Assembly (NCBI GenBank): GCA_030159075.1
Contig: BROG01000237.1
Location: 97,001-161,000, forward strand
Reading direction: 5' to 3'
Length of the DNA stretch: 64,000 nucleotides
From: Atrina japonica
Lineage: Eukaryota; Mollusca; Bivalvia; Pterioida; Pinnidae
Shown piece after piece: positions 12,001-57,088 of the stretch (positions are counted from its first letter, which is position 1; every line of letters begins with the position of its first letter). A program made the translations under genes and the position numbers. The notes under the pieces are model-generated. The model was given only the letters and a program-made list of their open reading frames with translations, was not told where the DNA came from and did not search any database.

Positions 12001-15000
12001 AGAACTTCCATGACTGTATATACAGTAGAACTTCCATGACTGTATATACAGTAGAACTTCCATGACTGTATATACAGTAGAACTTCCATGGCTGTATATA
12101 CAGTAGAACTTCCATGACTGTATATACAGTAGAACTTCCATGACTGTATATACAGTAGAACTTCCATGACTGTATATACAGTAGAACTTCCATGGCTGTA
12201 TATACAGTAGAACTTCCATGACTGTATATACAGTAGAACTTCCATGGCTGTATACATAGAACTTCCACAGTAGAACTTCCATGACTGTATATACAGTAGA
12301 ACTTCCATGACTGTATATACAGTAGAACTTCCATGACTGTATATACAGTAGAACTTTGATGGCTGTATATACAGTAGAACTTCAATGGCTGTATATACAG
12401 TAGAACTTCAATGGCTGTATATACAGTAGAACTTCAATGGCTGTATATACAGTAGAACTTGCATCACTGTATATACATTAAAAATTATGATGGCTGTATA
12501 TACAGTAGAACTTGCATCACTGTATATACAGTAGAACTTTGATGACTGTATATACAGTAGAACTTCCGTGACTGTATATACAGTAGAACTTTGATGACTG
12601 TATATACAGTAGAACTTCCGTGACTGTATATACAGTAGAACTTCCATGACTGTATATACAGTAGAACTTCCATGACTGTATATACAGTAGAACTTCCATG
12701 ACTGTATATACAGTAGAACTTCCATGGCTGTATATACAGTAGAACTTCCATGACTGTATATACAGTAGAACTTCCATGACTGTATATACAGTAGAACTTC
12801 CATGACTATTTACAGTAGAACTTCCATGACTGTATATACAGTAGAACTTCCATGACTGTATATACAGTAGAACTTCCATGACTGTATATACAGTAGAACT
12901 TCCATGACTGTATATACAGTAGAACTTCCATGACTGTATATACAGTAGAACTTCGATGGCTGTATATACAGTAGAACTTCGATGAGTGGAAGTTCAAGGG
13001 ACCACCTGGAAAAGTTCGAAACATCGGGACTTCGACTCATGGAAGGTAACTAAGAATCATACGTTTTTTAGTTTCACAGGTTTTATAAGGTGTATATGAC
13101 TGCTTGGAAACCATTTAAGATATGTATGGTCATTATGAGTAATATATCTGAATTTAACGAAATTTTCATGAAATTAAAACATTGAGTATTTATGAGAAGG
13201 AGAAAAATTATTATTGGGCGATTTCGTACATATGCAAATTTTGACTTCGAATTATATGTAGAAATTTTCATTGTTTTTATAGAAATGGGCCCCAAAATTT
13301 ATTCGAAACATCAAGAAATTCACTCATAAAAATTCGGATTATGAATAGTGTTAAATAACAAAATTATTCGGTACTTTGTAAATAGTTTGAAACATCGAGA
13401 AATTCGACTCATTGAAGTTCGACTCATTTAAGTTCTACTGTAAATGTAAAATTGAACGTTACTTCAAACATAGGCCTATATCACTTTCTACATCTTCTTT
13501 CACATAAGATTTTATAGTAAAACCTGTTTTAGCGACCATCTGTGTATAAAGACCACCGGGTCACAAAAACCATTATTTGCTGTCCCCAGTAGTACCATTT
13601 GTGTACAAATCGACCTATATATAAAGACCACCTCCCTATAAAGACTGGTTTTCTTATGTACCTAAGGGGGGCTTATATATACAAGTTTCACTGTATTTAT
13701 TTTTCTATCATAAAGTGTAATGTTTACTGAAAAATATTCACCATGTTATTTTAAAAATCGGCACCTCAACTAAGGAGCATGGAGTGAAAAAGAACTAGCC
13801 ATACTGTTGAAATCAAGTTTAAATCAAAGAAACCATCGAGAAATTCACTCATAAAAATTCGGATTATGAATAGTGTTAAATAACAAAATTATTCGGGACT
13901 TTGTAAATAGTTTGAAACATCGAGAAATTCGACTCATTGAAGTTCGACTCATTTAAGTTCTACTGTAAATGTAAAATTGAATGTTACTTCAAACATAGGC
14001 CTATATCACTTTCTACATCTTCTTTCACATAAGATTTTATAGTAAAACCTGTAAAACCTATATATAAAGACCACCTCCCTATAAAGACTGGTTTTCTTAT
14101 GTACCTAAGGGGGGCTTATATATACAAGTTTTACTGTATTTATTTTTCTATCATAAAGTGTAATGTTTACTGAAAAATATTCACCATGTTATTTTAAAAA
14201 TCGGCACCTCAACTAAGGAGCATGGAGTGAAAAAGAACTAGCCATACTGTTGAAATCAAGTTTAAATCAAAGAAACCATCAAATTATCAATAAAATTGCT
14301 ATTTTATTTAACGAAGGTCATAGTCGTAATCAGTTGGACTGATTCATGTACCATATGATTACCGATAACGTTTTTGTGGTACTAGTATCTCCAATGGTGA
14401 TGGAGTATCGTTATTGGGTATCACATGGTACATGAATTAGTCCCATTCTTCATTCAAATATGAAGGAGACCCTCCAATACACGAGATCCTAGTTAAACCC
14501 TTTATGATTTTCTGACCTCCATTAGCGGTAATGGCAGCGGCCATTGTTGTTGTTGATTTTCATTGGAACTGTCTATTATTTTTATCAGGGTGTATACATC
14601 TCATCACACGTAAGTCACCATAGACACTGGATTGAAAATACTAACAAAACACCCCTGCATGTGAACGGACTTCTTTGTTGACTTACACAGTAGAATGTTG
14701 TTTATAAACATCCAGTTTCATTTTTGAGAAAGATTATGAATGAAATTTAGCGATTCACGATTATTTAAGATTTACTGTATGTTGAATTGCAATCAGTGGG
14801 GGTAAGAGTTTATGACTCTCGTTATATTTATGAAGACATATTTACAAAAAAAAAATTTCCAAAGTTGCTTGGACACACAGTAGATATTGCATACATGTAG
14901 GATATATATATATATATATAATTATTATTCTTACTCTAGGTACCATGATGTGCATCATGATTTCTCCAATGATGATGATGATGATGAGATGGGGCTCCCT

Positions 15001-15558
15001 GGTCTGTATAGACATATAAATTTCTATAACGACGGCTTTCAAGATTTTCCAGAGCAAGTCGATATATCTAAAGCAAGACACTTTGCAAGACCTCCAACAG
15101 ATTATCCATTGAATCATCATTCCGATGAAGAAAATTTGATTGATCTTCATCAAACGGATGACACATCATTAGATGACAAAAGGGGTAGAGCAGGTAGTTT
15201 GGAAACAAATTTGGATGATTCCATTGATGGAAAATCCCAGCAACAAAGACATTCGCACAAGCAAAAACCACAAACAAGAAAAGAGAGGGCTGCCCAAAAT
15301 TTGAAGAATTTTTACCAAAAAAAACAACAGTTCACTAGGGGTGTAGAGATTAGAACAGACCCTAATGTGATGAGAAATGACATGGCCACATCGGAGAAGA
15401 AGGAACCCTTATTGGATCATGAAAATATGGTTACCGTGACTGGTGTAAGAAGAGAGCAAGCAAGAGTGTCATCTGCTGGCGGAGAGAGAACTTCTACACC
15501 AATTGGAAGTGAGACTTTAAGTACTGGTAGGAATTCAATTGCAGGAATTGACATCTAG
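1..15558 (+). CDS. Gene A: large single-pass surface protein with GAIN-like, cadherin-like and EGF modules (3' part, 9 exons)
   Basis: Joining 3-1671, 2527-2826, 3696-3833, 5699-5840, 6566-6729, 7427-7512, 7843-8954, 11635-11697 and 14940-15558 gives one open frame of about 1430 residues; the 5' part lies outside the window. Every junction is GT-AG and every phase matches. Visible order (numbered from base 3): Thr/Ser-rich stretch (about 75-135), beta-sandwich-like modules with motifs such as YYVNMKVHNSAG and VMVDNSPP, a GAIN/GPS-like region (about 700-860), cadherin-like modules (about 873-965 and 966-1090), EGF (1096-1136), truncated EGF (1139-1163), membrane helix (about 1169-1191) and a cytoplasmic tail (1192-1430). 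Many N-x-S/T sites suit an extracellular role. The architecture suggests adhesion or reception at the cell surface. No named orthologue is recognised; function is inferred from domains only. Confidence 0.85.
3..1671 (+). CDS. Gene A exon 1 (5' end beyond window): Thr/Ser-rich stretch and beta-sandwich-like modules
   Basis: The frame is open from base 3, so translation enters from upstream and the first visible ATG is not the start. It encodes a Thr/Ser-rich, probably O-glycosylated segment (bases about 225-405). Cys-containing modules follow, including FCIRCKNGCEYGC and two stretches of the form 'Y-V-x-V-x-x-x-x-x-G...VD-x-(S/T)PP', common in invertebrate fibronectin-like repeats. The donor is ATG|GTTAGT after base 1671 and leaves phase 1; in-frame stop TAG lies just past it. 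Module names are by resemblance only. Confidence 0.8.
1672..2526 (+). other. Gene A intron 1
   Basis: AT-rich intron between phase-1 exons. It contains one diverged copy of the 91-bp TTAA-ended MITE (2021-2113). Nothing else coding is seen. Confidence 0.75.
2527..2826 (+). CDS. Gene A exon 2: extracellular module
   Basis: Acceptor AAATTTAG|AG and donor GCGC|GTAAGT bound 300 bases of frame, phase 1 to phase 1, joined to exon 1 through a split Glu codon. The translated piece begins EWQIGSTPGGND and ends SDPICIA. It contains N-glycosylation sites and two Cys. It looks like the continuation of a fibronectin-like strand pattern; no specific family is recognised. Confidence 0.85.
3696..3833 (+). 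CDS. Gene A exon 3
   Basis: 138 bases, phase 1 to phase 1, bounded by TTCCAG|GA and ATCAG|GTTTGT. It encodes PEDVRYSFQNSS through AVNLTSTS, a Gly/Ser-rich extracellular segment leading into the GAIN-like region. The length is a multiple of three, so skipping would keep the frame. Confidence 0.83.
3958..5372. repeat. 28-bp minisatellite in gene A intron 3
   Basis: Dozens of diverged copies of a unit like ttgattcactcaggtgacta followed by acattacc. The array is irregular, with partial units and internal deletions, so it is old. Each unit carries CAGGTGAC, which resembles both an acceptor and a donor dinucleotide. Confidence 0.9.
5699..5840 (+). CDS. Gene A exon 4: start of GAIN-like region
   Basis: 142 bases from ACAAAACAG|GT to GGGAAG|GTAGGT, phase 1 to phase 2. 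It encodes GGGVVIGLLSYDDLNQQY and on to STRFLRG. The hydrophobic strand followed by a polar loop resembles the beta-rich subdomain of GAIN domains in adhesion GPCRs and polycystins. The resemblance is by pattern only. Confidence 0.83.
6352..6535. mobile_element. MITE-like element of the TACAGT...ACTGTA group (intron 4)
   Basis: Begins tacagtagaatctatcttaa and contains the paired phrase 'agacaggtggtatctcaaa ... gtggtctcaaa ... agtggtcttgcaagacagg'. Copies of the same phrase occur at 34287-34365, 49000-49060 and 50437-50585. It is a non-coding, palindrome-prone element without a recognisable transposase. Confidence 0.55.
6566..6729 (+). CDS. Gene A exon 5: GPS-like motif, first half
   Basis: 164 bases from TTTTTCAG|A to GGTA|GTAAGT, phase 2 to phase 1. 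It encodes LIEYLGISIF... ending ALVFWDTNVQNNPLG. The VFWD stretch fits the 'CVFWDf' start of a GPS motif, but the usual leading Cys is replaced by Leu (residue 791). Exon 6 completes the motif. Confidence 0.83.
6805..7030 (-). mobile_element. Diverged SINE-like copy (intron 5)
   Basis: On the minus strand it shares the 'actgg/agtttgcyag...cct...cca' middle and the 'aaaattgttgagtgtggcgtaaaac'-type 3' end seen in the SINEs at 50747 and 54403. It is strongly diverged, and the 5' tRNA-like end is poorly preserved. Confidence 0.5.
7427..7512 (+). CDS. Gene A exon 6: GPS-like motif, second half
   Basis: 86 bases from TTTAAG|GT to GTTGAG|GTAAGT, phase 1 to phase 0. It encodes DGVWRHVDEGC through EDDHYIVE. 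The 'W...EGC' matches the second half of a GPS motif. Only two of the four GPS cysteines survive in the joined sequence (residues 816 and 835), and the HL-T/S cleavage tripeptide is absent. Confidence 0.82.
7535..7750 (-). mobile_element. Diverged SINE-like copy (intron 6)
   Basis: Minus-strand relative of the copies at 6805-7030 and 40455-40685, with the same order: 3' 'gtgtggcataaaa' end, then 'tttctcct', 'gccagtttact' and 'ttcaagacac'. It suggests repeated insertion of one SINE family in gene A introns. Confidence 0.5.
7843..8954 (+). CDS. Gene A exon 7: furin-type site, cadherin-like modules, EGFs and membrane helix
   Basis: 1112 bases from CATTTTTAG|ATA to AAAATG|GTATGA, phase 0 to phase 2. 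It starts ICLSDLEVTTRRSRRSTG, with the basic RSRR|S at residues 845-849. Two modules follow with NNPPV...PEDS, HDDDFDG and YYTPDQNFHGLDSV, typical of cadherin-like tandem repeats. Next is an EGF (Cys from CVNGYC to CKCDAGFSGTWC), then a DIDDCASNPCGG calcium-type EGF that stops after four Cys. A hydrophobic helix (KILAVILPVLTAVGILIA...) and a basic stop-transfer WRKWQVTKNFKKK end the exon. If the following intron is retained, the frame runs to a stop at 9061. Confidence 0.9.
9238..10612. repeat. Repeat block with about six 156-bp units (intron 7)
   Basis: The phrase 'ccaacatggctgacaggtgg' or a close relative recurs about every 156 bases from 9431 to 10212, each time with 'tttctcagaaaggactgaag' and 'ccttgaaatttgacatgaag'. 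The block opens with gatggtgggctattc and closes with 'gggcaccaagatccctctgg', phrases I associate with dispersed repeats in bivalves. Reverse-strand open frames here are repeat translations. Confidence 0.85.
10613..11436. other. Gene A intron 7, non-repetitive part
   Basis: AT-rich intron without a credible exon. The part near 10670-10970 shares diverged phrases (cctagggtattgacaagctac, catgggagaaaaataa) with 43555-43770, so it is probably an old dispersed repeat. Confidence 0.5.
11437..11652 (+). repeat. 72-bp unit in triplicate that includes a splice acceptor
   Basis: Three head-to-tail copies (11437-11508, 11509-11580, 11581-11652) differ at only a few bases. Each ends with ttgtatttacag followed by taacwtgccattraacctga. 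The third copy supplies the acceptor and first codons of gene A exon 8; the first two are decoys in the same arrangement. Confidence 0.93.
11635..11697 (+). CDS. Gene A exon 8: 21-codon cassette in the cytoplasmic tail
   Basis: 63 bases from TTTACAG|T to CCCTGG|GTAAGA, phase 2 to phase 2. It encodes CNMPLNLMKDKSDREAKPV and YPG across the junctions, just after the stop-transfer sequence. The exon is symmetric: joining exon 7 directly to exon 9 also keeps the frame, so skipping would only remove 21 residues. It was identified by frame and phase continuity; it has no motif of its own, so it is less certain than its neighbours. Confidence 0.72.
11757..12985. repeat. 26-bp minisatellite, about 47 units (intron 8)
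   Basis: Unit tacagtagaacttccatgac plus tgtata, very homogeneous at the left and more variable near 12350-12620. The unit starts TACAGT and ends ACTGTA, so it is an imperfect palindrome. Its last copy runs directly into a MITE whose left end has the same sequence. Open frames on the minus strand arise because the unit lacks stops in several frames. Confidence 0.96.
12967..13442. mobile_element. MITE with TACAGTAGAACTT ends
   Basis: The left end is tacagtagaacttcgatgag and the right end is the inverted relative ctcatttaagttctactgta. Phrases 'gttcgaaacatcgggacttcgactcat' and 'tttgaaacatcgagaaattcgactcat' are repeated inside. There is no coding capacity. It is about 476 bp, and its right half was later duplicated (see 13315-14280). 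Confidence 0.75.
13315..14280 (+). repeat. 525-bp tandem duplication, second copy with an 84-bp deletion
   Basis: 13315-13839 repeats at 13840-14280 with only scattered base changes. The second copy lacks about 84 bases of the 'agcgaccatctgtgtataaag...' MITE segment. High identity marks a young duplication. It carries the right end of the neighbouring MITE twice. Confidence 0.9.
13515..13697. mobile_element. MITE-like element of the 'tataaagaccacc' family
   Basis: From agtaaaacctgttttagcga to tacaagtttcactgta, with inverted inner phrases 'tgtgtataaagaccacc' and 'tataaagactggttttc'. Relatives lie at 27774-28142, 31250-31440, 38513-38922 and 53830-53990. Confidence 0.65.
14281..14939. other. 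Gene A intron 8, last part
   Basis: AT-rich and non-repetitive apart from a short (TA)n run at 14903-14920. A polypyrimidine-poor acceptor TTACTCTAG ends it. No other feature is seen. Confidence 0.6.
14940..15558 (+). CDS. Gene A exon 9: cytoplasmic tail and stop
   Basis: Acceptor TTACTCTAG|G joins in phase 2 to exon 8. It encodes 205 residues ending STGRNSIAGIDI and the stop TAG at 15556-15558. The tail is hydrophilic, with an acidic run NDDDDDE, a Gln/Lys/Arg-rich middle (about SQQQRHSHKQKPQTRKERAA) and scattered Ser/Thr. No catalytic domain is seen. It probably binds cytoplasmic partners; this is inference. Confidence 0.9.
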
Positions 15559-15614
15559 AATAATAACACCATCAGACAAACAACTCTTGATGTGTTTTAT
15601 ACAAAAGAGTGAAA

Positions 15615-15620
15615 AATAAA
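15615..15620 (+). terminator. Polyadenylation signal of gene A
   Basis: Canonical AATAAA 57 bases after the stop codon of gene A, the first such hexamer downstream. Confidence 0.65.
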
Positions 15621-16204
15621 CTGAAGATTTTCAAGCCTTTGAATTTCAACGAAAAAATTAGTATAGATTTAATTACTTTATATATTAGCTGTATCAAAAT
15701 GTTTGAAACTATACTGTACTGGGGCTGGCACTTAACTCCAGGGTTCCTATACTTTTTACTAAAACAAAATTAAAGACTTTTTTACAACCTTTTCAAGGTT
15801 AAAAAATGATTTTCAAGACCAAAAATATAATGTAATGGGATTTACGATGCACTGATAAACTATATTTTTGTTACCAAAATGATTTTGACAAATTAACCCC
15901 CCTCAGTATTAACAATGCTGTCATAATCTATGATACGCTTCTAGTTTATTTAGTCCTGTACAGCTCTGTTCAGAAATAAGTACAGTGTGTACCAAACAAA
16001 CCTTCACACTGCTTTATTGTATAAAAACAGCTTTCAACTATCTTCTAAATTAAATTGATGACTTTTTAAAAATTTTTCCACATTCAGGAAGATTAATTTG
16101 TATTTTCACCAGTTTTTTTTTTTGTTTTCAAAAATGTGTGGGAACTCAATCTGTGTATCAGTCCTGAAGATTACCATAGCAACAATTCGGATATAATTAA
16201 ACAA

Positions 16205-16487
16205 CAGTTGTTATAGTAAAATCCAAATAACCTAGTGGGGCAGAGTCTTGTGAATTCTTTCTTGACCAGGACGAGTTTAAATTTTAGGTAATGAAGCATA
16301 ACATTAAAATTACACTGACTAGAGTAATCGTTCCTACTTGTCACCATACATAAGAGAGTATCCAGTGAGGAATAAAACGGTTTCCCCATGCAGCTTGACA
16401 TAACCAAAAAGTGAGTAGAATCATCCGTATGATAATCAAAATGTTACTCCGCCACGCCATCTTATGTGAATCGGACAATACAAAGAT
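16205..16487. repeat. Unclassified dispersed repeat, copy 1
   Basis: About 280 bp shared with 51890-52165 and 60945-61165. Diagnostic phrases: 'gacgagtttaaattttaggtaa', 'ccccatgcagcttgacataa' and 'aaaagtgagtagaatcatcc'. No open frame or tRNA-like start is seen. Confidence 0.8.
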
Positions 16488-16744
16488 GAAAGCAGTGAAT
16501 ACCATGGTGATTCCTCCAAGGTTCCTATGTTTTAGGCCCCATCATACATATTTATTCTTGGGAAAGTTATGATAACTAGTCTATGGGTTTGCCGGGATGC
16601 TGGAAAGTACGACTGAGTTCAACATTTTAGGTTTAATTAAGTGAAAACAAAAGTAGTTTAGAAAATCATTTGAACGTTTTTCTTTTTTTTTTATATAAAC
16701 CTCAAGAATATTTTTACTTCTTATTAAATATCCTTTCAAAACAA

Positions 16745-17512
16745 CTGATTCCATGTCTAATGTAATATGTTCTATTTTGTATTTCTTTTAATGTAATATG
16801 TTCTATTTTGTATTTCTTTTAATGTAATGTTCTATTTTGTATTTCTTTTAATGTAATATGTTCTATTTTGTATTTCTTTTAATGTAATATGTTCTATTTT
16901 GTATTTCTTTTTTTAATGTAATATTTTGTTCTTTTTTGTATATTTCTTATAATGTATTTCTTTTAATGTAATATGTTCTATTTTGTATTTCTTTTAATGT
17001 AATATGTTCTATTTTGTATTTCTTCTAATGTAATGTTCTATTTTGTATTTCTTTTAATGTAATATGTTCTATTTTGTATTTCTTTTAATGTAATGTTCTA
17101 TTTTGTATTTATTTTAATGTAATATGTTCTATTTTGTATTTCTTCTAATGTAATATGTTCTATTTTGTATTTCTTTTAATGTAATATGTTCTATTTTGTA
17201 TTTCTTACAATGTAATGTTCTATTTTGTATTTCTTCTAATGTAATATGTTCTATTTCTTCTAATGTAATATGTTCTATTTTGTATTTCTGCTAATGTAAT
17301 ATGTTCTATTTTGTATTTCTTCTAATGTAAAATGTTCTATTTTGTATTTCTTATAATGTAATATGTTCTATTTCTTCTAATGTAATATGTTCTATTTTGT
17401 ATTTCTTCTAATGTAAAATGTTCTATTTTGTATTTCTTATAATGTAATATGTTCTATTTCTTCTAATGTAATATGTTCTATTTTGTATTTCTTCTAATGT
17501 AAAATGTTGTCT
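16745..17512. repeat. 31-bp AT-rich minisatellite
   Basis: Unit tgtaatatgttctattttgt plus atttcttttaa, about 25 copies, several shortened by loss of 'at' or of 'ttttgtattt'. It lies about 1.2 kb beyond the stop of gene A. Confidence 0.93.
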
Positions 17513-18539
17513 TTTAGATTTCATTCTTTTGATAATTCTTAATTCTCTATTGTACTTCAGTCTTAACTGAATAAAAATAAAGACCTCAGTTTTAATTGTG
17601 ATATTTTATGCCCCAAACACAGACATTGTGTTTGGACTGTCTATTTGCAAAATGGTAGGAGTTCCTTTCCACAAATTTGTTTTAACCAATTGAATTTCAA
17701 AAAGGATCCGATTATGGTCAACATTTTGTAATATTTGCCAGAGTTATGGGACCTTAAATCCTCATGATTGCTTTTGCTCTCTGGACATATTGTTTTTACA
17801 AATTCATCTCTTATTTTTTGTATAGGCATGTGTGGTTTTTTTAAGCATTGCTCTTATTTATGTGAGTGCCATTTCCCAGTTTCTCTCTGGCCACCACTAT
17901 ATAATGATATACATTGTATTAACCAGTGAGGTGTAAAACACTGTTAAAAAAAAAAATTCAAAACTTACAGAGTCGTCTATTTAGTAAAGCAGACACCACA
18001 CAGTGGTTGCTTTTATTGACAGACATTGATTACGTGAAAGTGACCAAAGCCCATCAAATTATTACGGTAAACACTCTATCTCACATTTTACTTTATCATT
18101 TTGACTATTTATACTTCTTTGTAAAACTTCAGGTTTGATTCATGAGAACGCCATGAATTTTTTTCCCTCATTTACAATAAAAGCATGGAGTCAAATTTTT
18201 TATTTACCAACTAGAATAATAAAAAATTACCCTTTGTCTGGTAATCAAAATTTGAGTATGTATTGTACTCAAAATAATTTTAAATATTTCATAATTTCAT
18301 AATTGTTTACATTACAATATACTCAAAAATCACAAAAATGGCCAAAACAGCATAAATGTTTTTGTCTGAAAATAATAAAATTGAGTTGTGCTAGAGTAGT
18401 TATTGAATTTGGTGATACCAGCCACATGTATGACTGTATTACAACTTTATATATAGGTAGATAACATAAGTCTTACCATTAATGATTCATTGTTTATTTG
18501 GTACAAGCAATAATATACATACAGAAATATCACAGAATA

Positions 18540-18715
18540 TACGCCCTCTGACAGACAAAATTATGATTTAAACAATATGACACGCCCTCATATCAATATC
18601 ATGTTAAACAACGAAACGCCTTCTAGTAGATATGATTTAAACAATGTTACACATCCCTTTACAGATACAGTCATTATGCAAACAACATGACATATCCTCT
18701 AATAGATACCATTGT
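18540..18715. repeat. Degenerate array of about 45 bp units
   Basis: About four diverged repeats of 'gatttaaacaatatgacacgccctc...atagatac'. The copies are poorly conserved. Confidence 0.6.
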
Positions 18716-20034
18716 CATGTATAACACACCTTATCTCTCATGCCATGCTCAATGACTAATTCTATTTTCCCATTGCTTTTTATCTTAAATGTACTTTATT
18801 TCCAGTAACTGTCATGAAGTAATTCTTTCATCCATTCATACAAAATTTCTTATGTTTAGAAGGAAGTCTGTTTATTTTCTTCTGGTTTTTGTATTATCTT
18901 TTTTTTTGAAGTTTTATTTCTTAAATACCAACATTTTCCACAAAAAAAAAAATTAACACTTTTTAAACCAATGTACAAAGATGGTCCACAGACTTCCACA
19001 CAAAGATTACAAGATTTCATTGAATATTTGAGTTGGGCCAATTATTTAAAAAAGTTGGTTTAACATAGAAAGTTATAGGAAAATGACATTAGTTGACATA
19101 CTTTGACATGTGTGTGTACACACTGGTACAGAAACTACTATGTATAACCTTAGTGGTTACCAACAAGAAACAAATGACAATGATACAGTAGCAGTTGTAA
19201 AAATGGTAAAAAAATTATGTAAAAATGTGTTTAAATTGAAGAAAAAGAAGCAATTCCATCATTAGCTGATATAAAAAAAAATGACAACATATGAAAGCTG
19301 GTACATTGAATGAAAAAATGACAACAAATTAACTGATTGTGATTAAAGTGACAACTTTGACGTTATAAGAATATGTATAATTGTGAATAAAATGATGTTA
19401 GTACGGCAACTCAATGATGTAGTAAAAAACCTTGAAAATAATAATATAGAACTAGTGATTTAAATGTAACTGAAAATTGATGAGGCGATTCCATCTTATT
19501 TTATTAAAAATCACAAAACAAAAGTCACGCTGAGGAAATATAATTAAAATATAGACAGAGCCACAACTCTATCATAAATCAATAAAACTTTACAATAGGT
19601 GGTGCTTAAATTAAAACTCGGGCAATAATTTTTTACAAAAACATGTCATATCATGTTGAAAGTAAAAACTTGTAGGCCATGAACAAAACTAGTCAATAAA
19701 ATTTTCAAATTGAAAGGAAAAATGACTGTTCAATTAATGGTGTTTTAGGCCAAATGTGATATTCATTTGTCAATTAATACAGCAATTATCAGTTTTTATA
19801 TCGAGCAAAAAAGTTTCCCACATAAGTCAGCTTAGGGTGAAAAGAGAATTCAACCCTCATCAATAAAATGTAAGAAAGATCTGAATTTGTTGGACTCTAA
19901 ATGCAAAATCGTACATCTCCCATCACATCCAATATTTGTTTTATCATTAGATTTAGTACAATAAAGCACCATAATCATTGTCATATCAACATGAATGATC
20001 AGCATCACCCTACTTAACTGTAATAAGCAGGGTT

Positions 20035-20280
20035 CCAAGACCTAGTGGTTAGAGAGTCACACTTAAAACCATCAAGTTTCTCACCTCTATTCAGCACAGG
20101 TTTGAATCCTGCTGGAACCTAAACTGATGCTGTGAGAAAGTTTGCCAGTTCATTAGCAGAAGGTTGACTGTATTTACCTGGGCACATTGCCACCAGTTTC
20201 TTTCCTCCACCATATACGTAACTAAAAAGTCATCGAGAGTGGCATTAAATGCCATTTAAACAAACAAAACACTGAAAATT
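20035..20280 (+). mobile_element. tRNA-derived SINE, diverged
   Basis: tRNA-like head with A-box region 'cctagtggttagagagtcac' and B-box region 'ggtttgaatcctgct', then the body phrases 'gagaaagtttgccagttcat', 'tttacctgggcacattgcc' and 'cgagagtggcattaaa'. Same family as 54403-54644. Confidence 0.75.
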
Positions 20281-21078
20281 TCTATTGGAGTGCAAGCAAA
20301 CACATACCGGGAGGAGAATCAAGCTTCCGAAAAACAATGATCACACATCTATTCATGGACAAACTTATTTTCAGACAAATACAACAAAACTAAATGGAGT
20401 ATTAACCTGGTAGGGGACCATGCAATATGAAAATTACAATCACACATTTGAACATGAAATGATTTTCTTTGAGACGAATACACCAGCAACATGGAGTATG
20501 AACTACATGTACTTCATAGGGACATGTTATTTCTCAAAAATAATTGCTATTGTCAGAAACAGTGATAAAATCAATTAAACATGACAAAAAAACAGATGGC
20601 AGTATATGAATAGTAACAATCACAGTTATCTCCCTTCATGATTTCAATTTTTGGTTTGTTACTCCAGTCTTCATTTTCATTGTTACATGACTTAAAGTAT
20701 TGAACATAATCATTTTTTGTACAAATATTGCAATGTCATTATTGGCGATTCGTCATTCAAAATGTCAGCAAGCCTCATGATACACTTGAACAATATTCAC
20801 AAAAATATTAAAGCACCTTTCTCATTCTGCATCATCACAAAGTTTCATTAGCAAATTGCCCTCCTAACAGACATTGCCATTGAGGTGAAGTTCCCTCAGC
20901 AAACTGCCCTCCGGACACACATATTGCCCTCGTGTATCTGTATTTTGCTTTCATAAGTAATGATGATTCCAACATTCTTAGAATCCAAGGAATATGAAAA
21001 CTATGGAAATCCAGTGCAGCATAGAGTAATGAAGCACCAAAATAAATCTTTTCCACTAAAACAAATTCACAAGCGAAT

Positions 21079-57088
<36,010 letters not shown>

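Larger units (their letters stand above)
15621..21078. other. Intergenic region and probable 3' UTR of gene B
   Basis: No coding exon is supported. It holds a 283-bp dispersed repeat (16205-16487), a 31-bp minisatellite (16745-17512), a degenerate array (18540-18715) and a SINE (20035-20280). Minus-strand AATAAA hexamers near 18490, 18790 and 19500 could end the gene B transcript, but I cannot choose between them. Confidence 0.6.

Noticed and set aside
11736..13040. Several minus-strand open frames of 70-214 codons
   Set aside because: They lie wholly within the 26-bp minisatellite and translate its unit again and again; no splice or start context.
14887..14939. ATG at 14887 as the start of a separate 223-codon gene
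   Set aside because: The acceptor at 14939/14940 and phase match with exon 8 show that 14940-15558 is the last exon of gene A; the upstream part is a (TA)n intron end.
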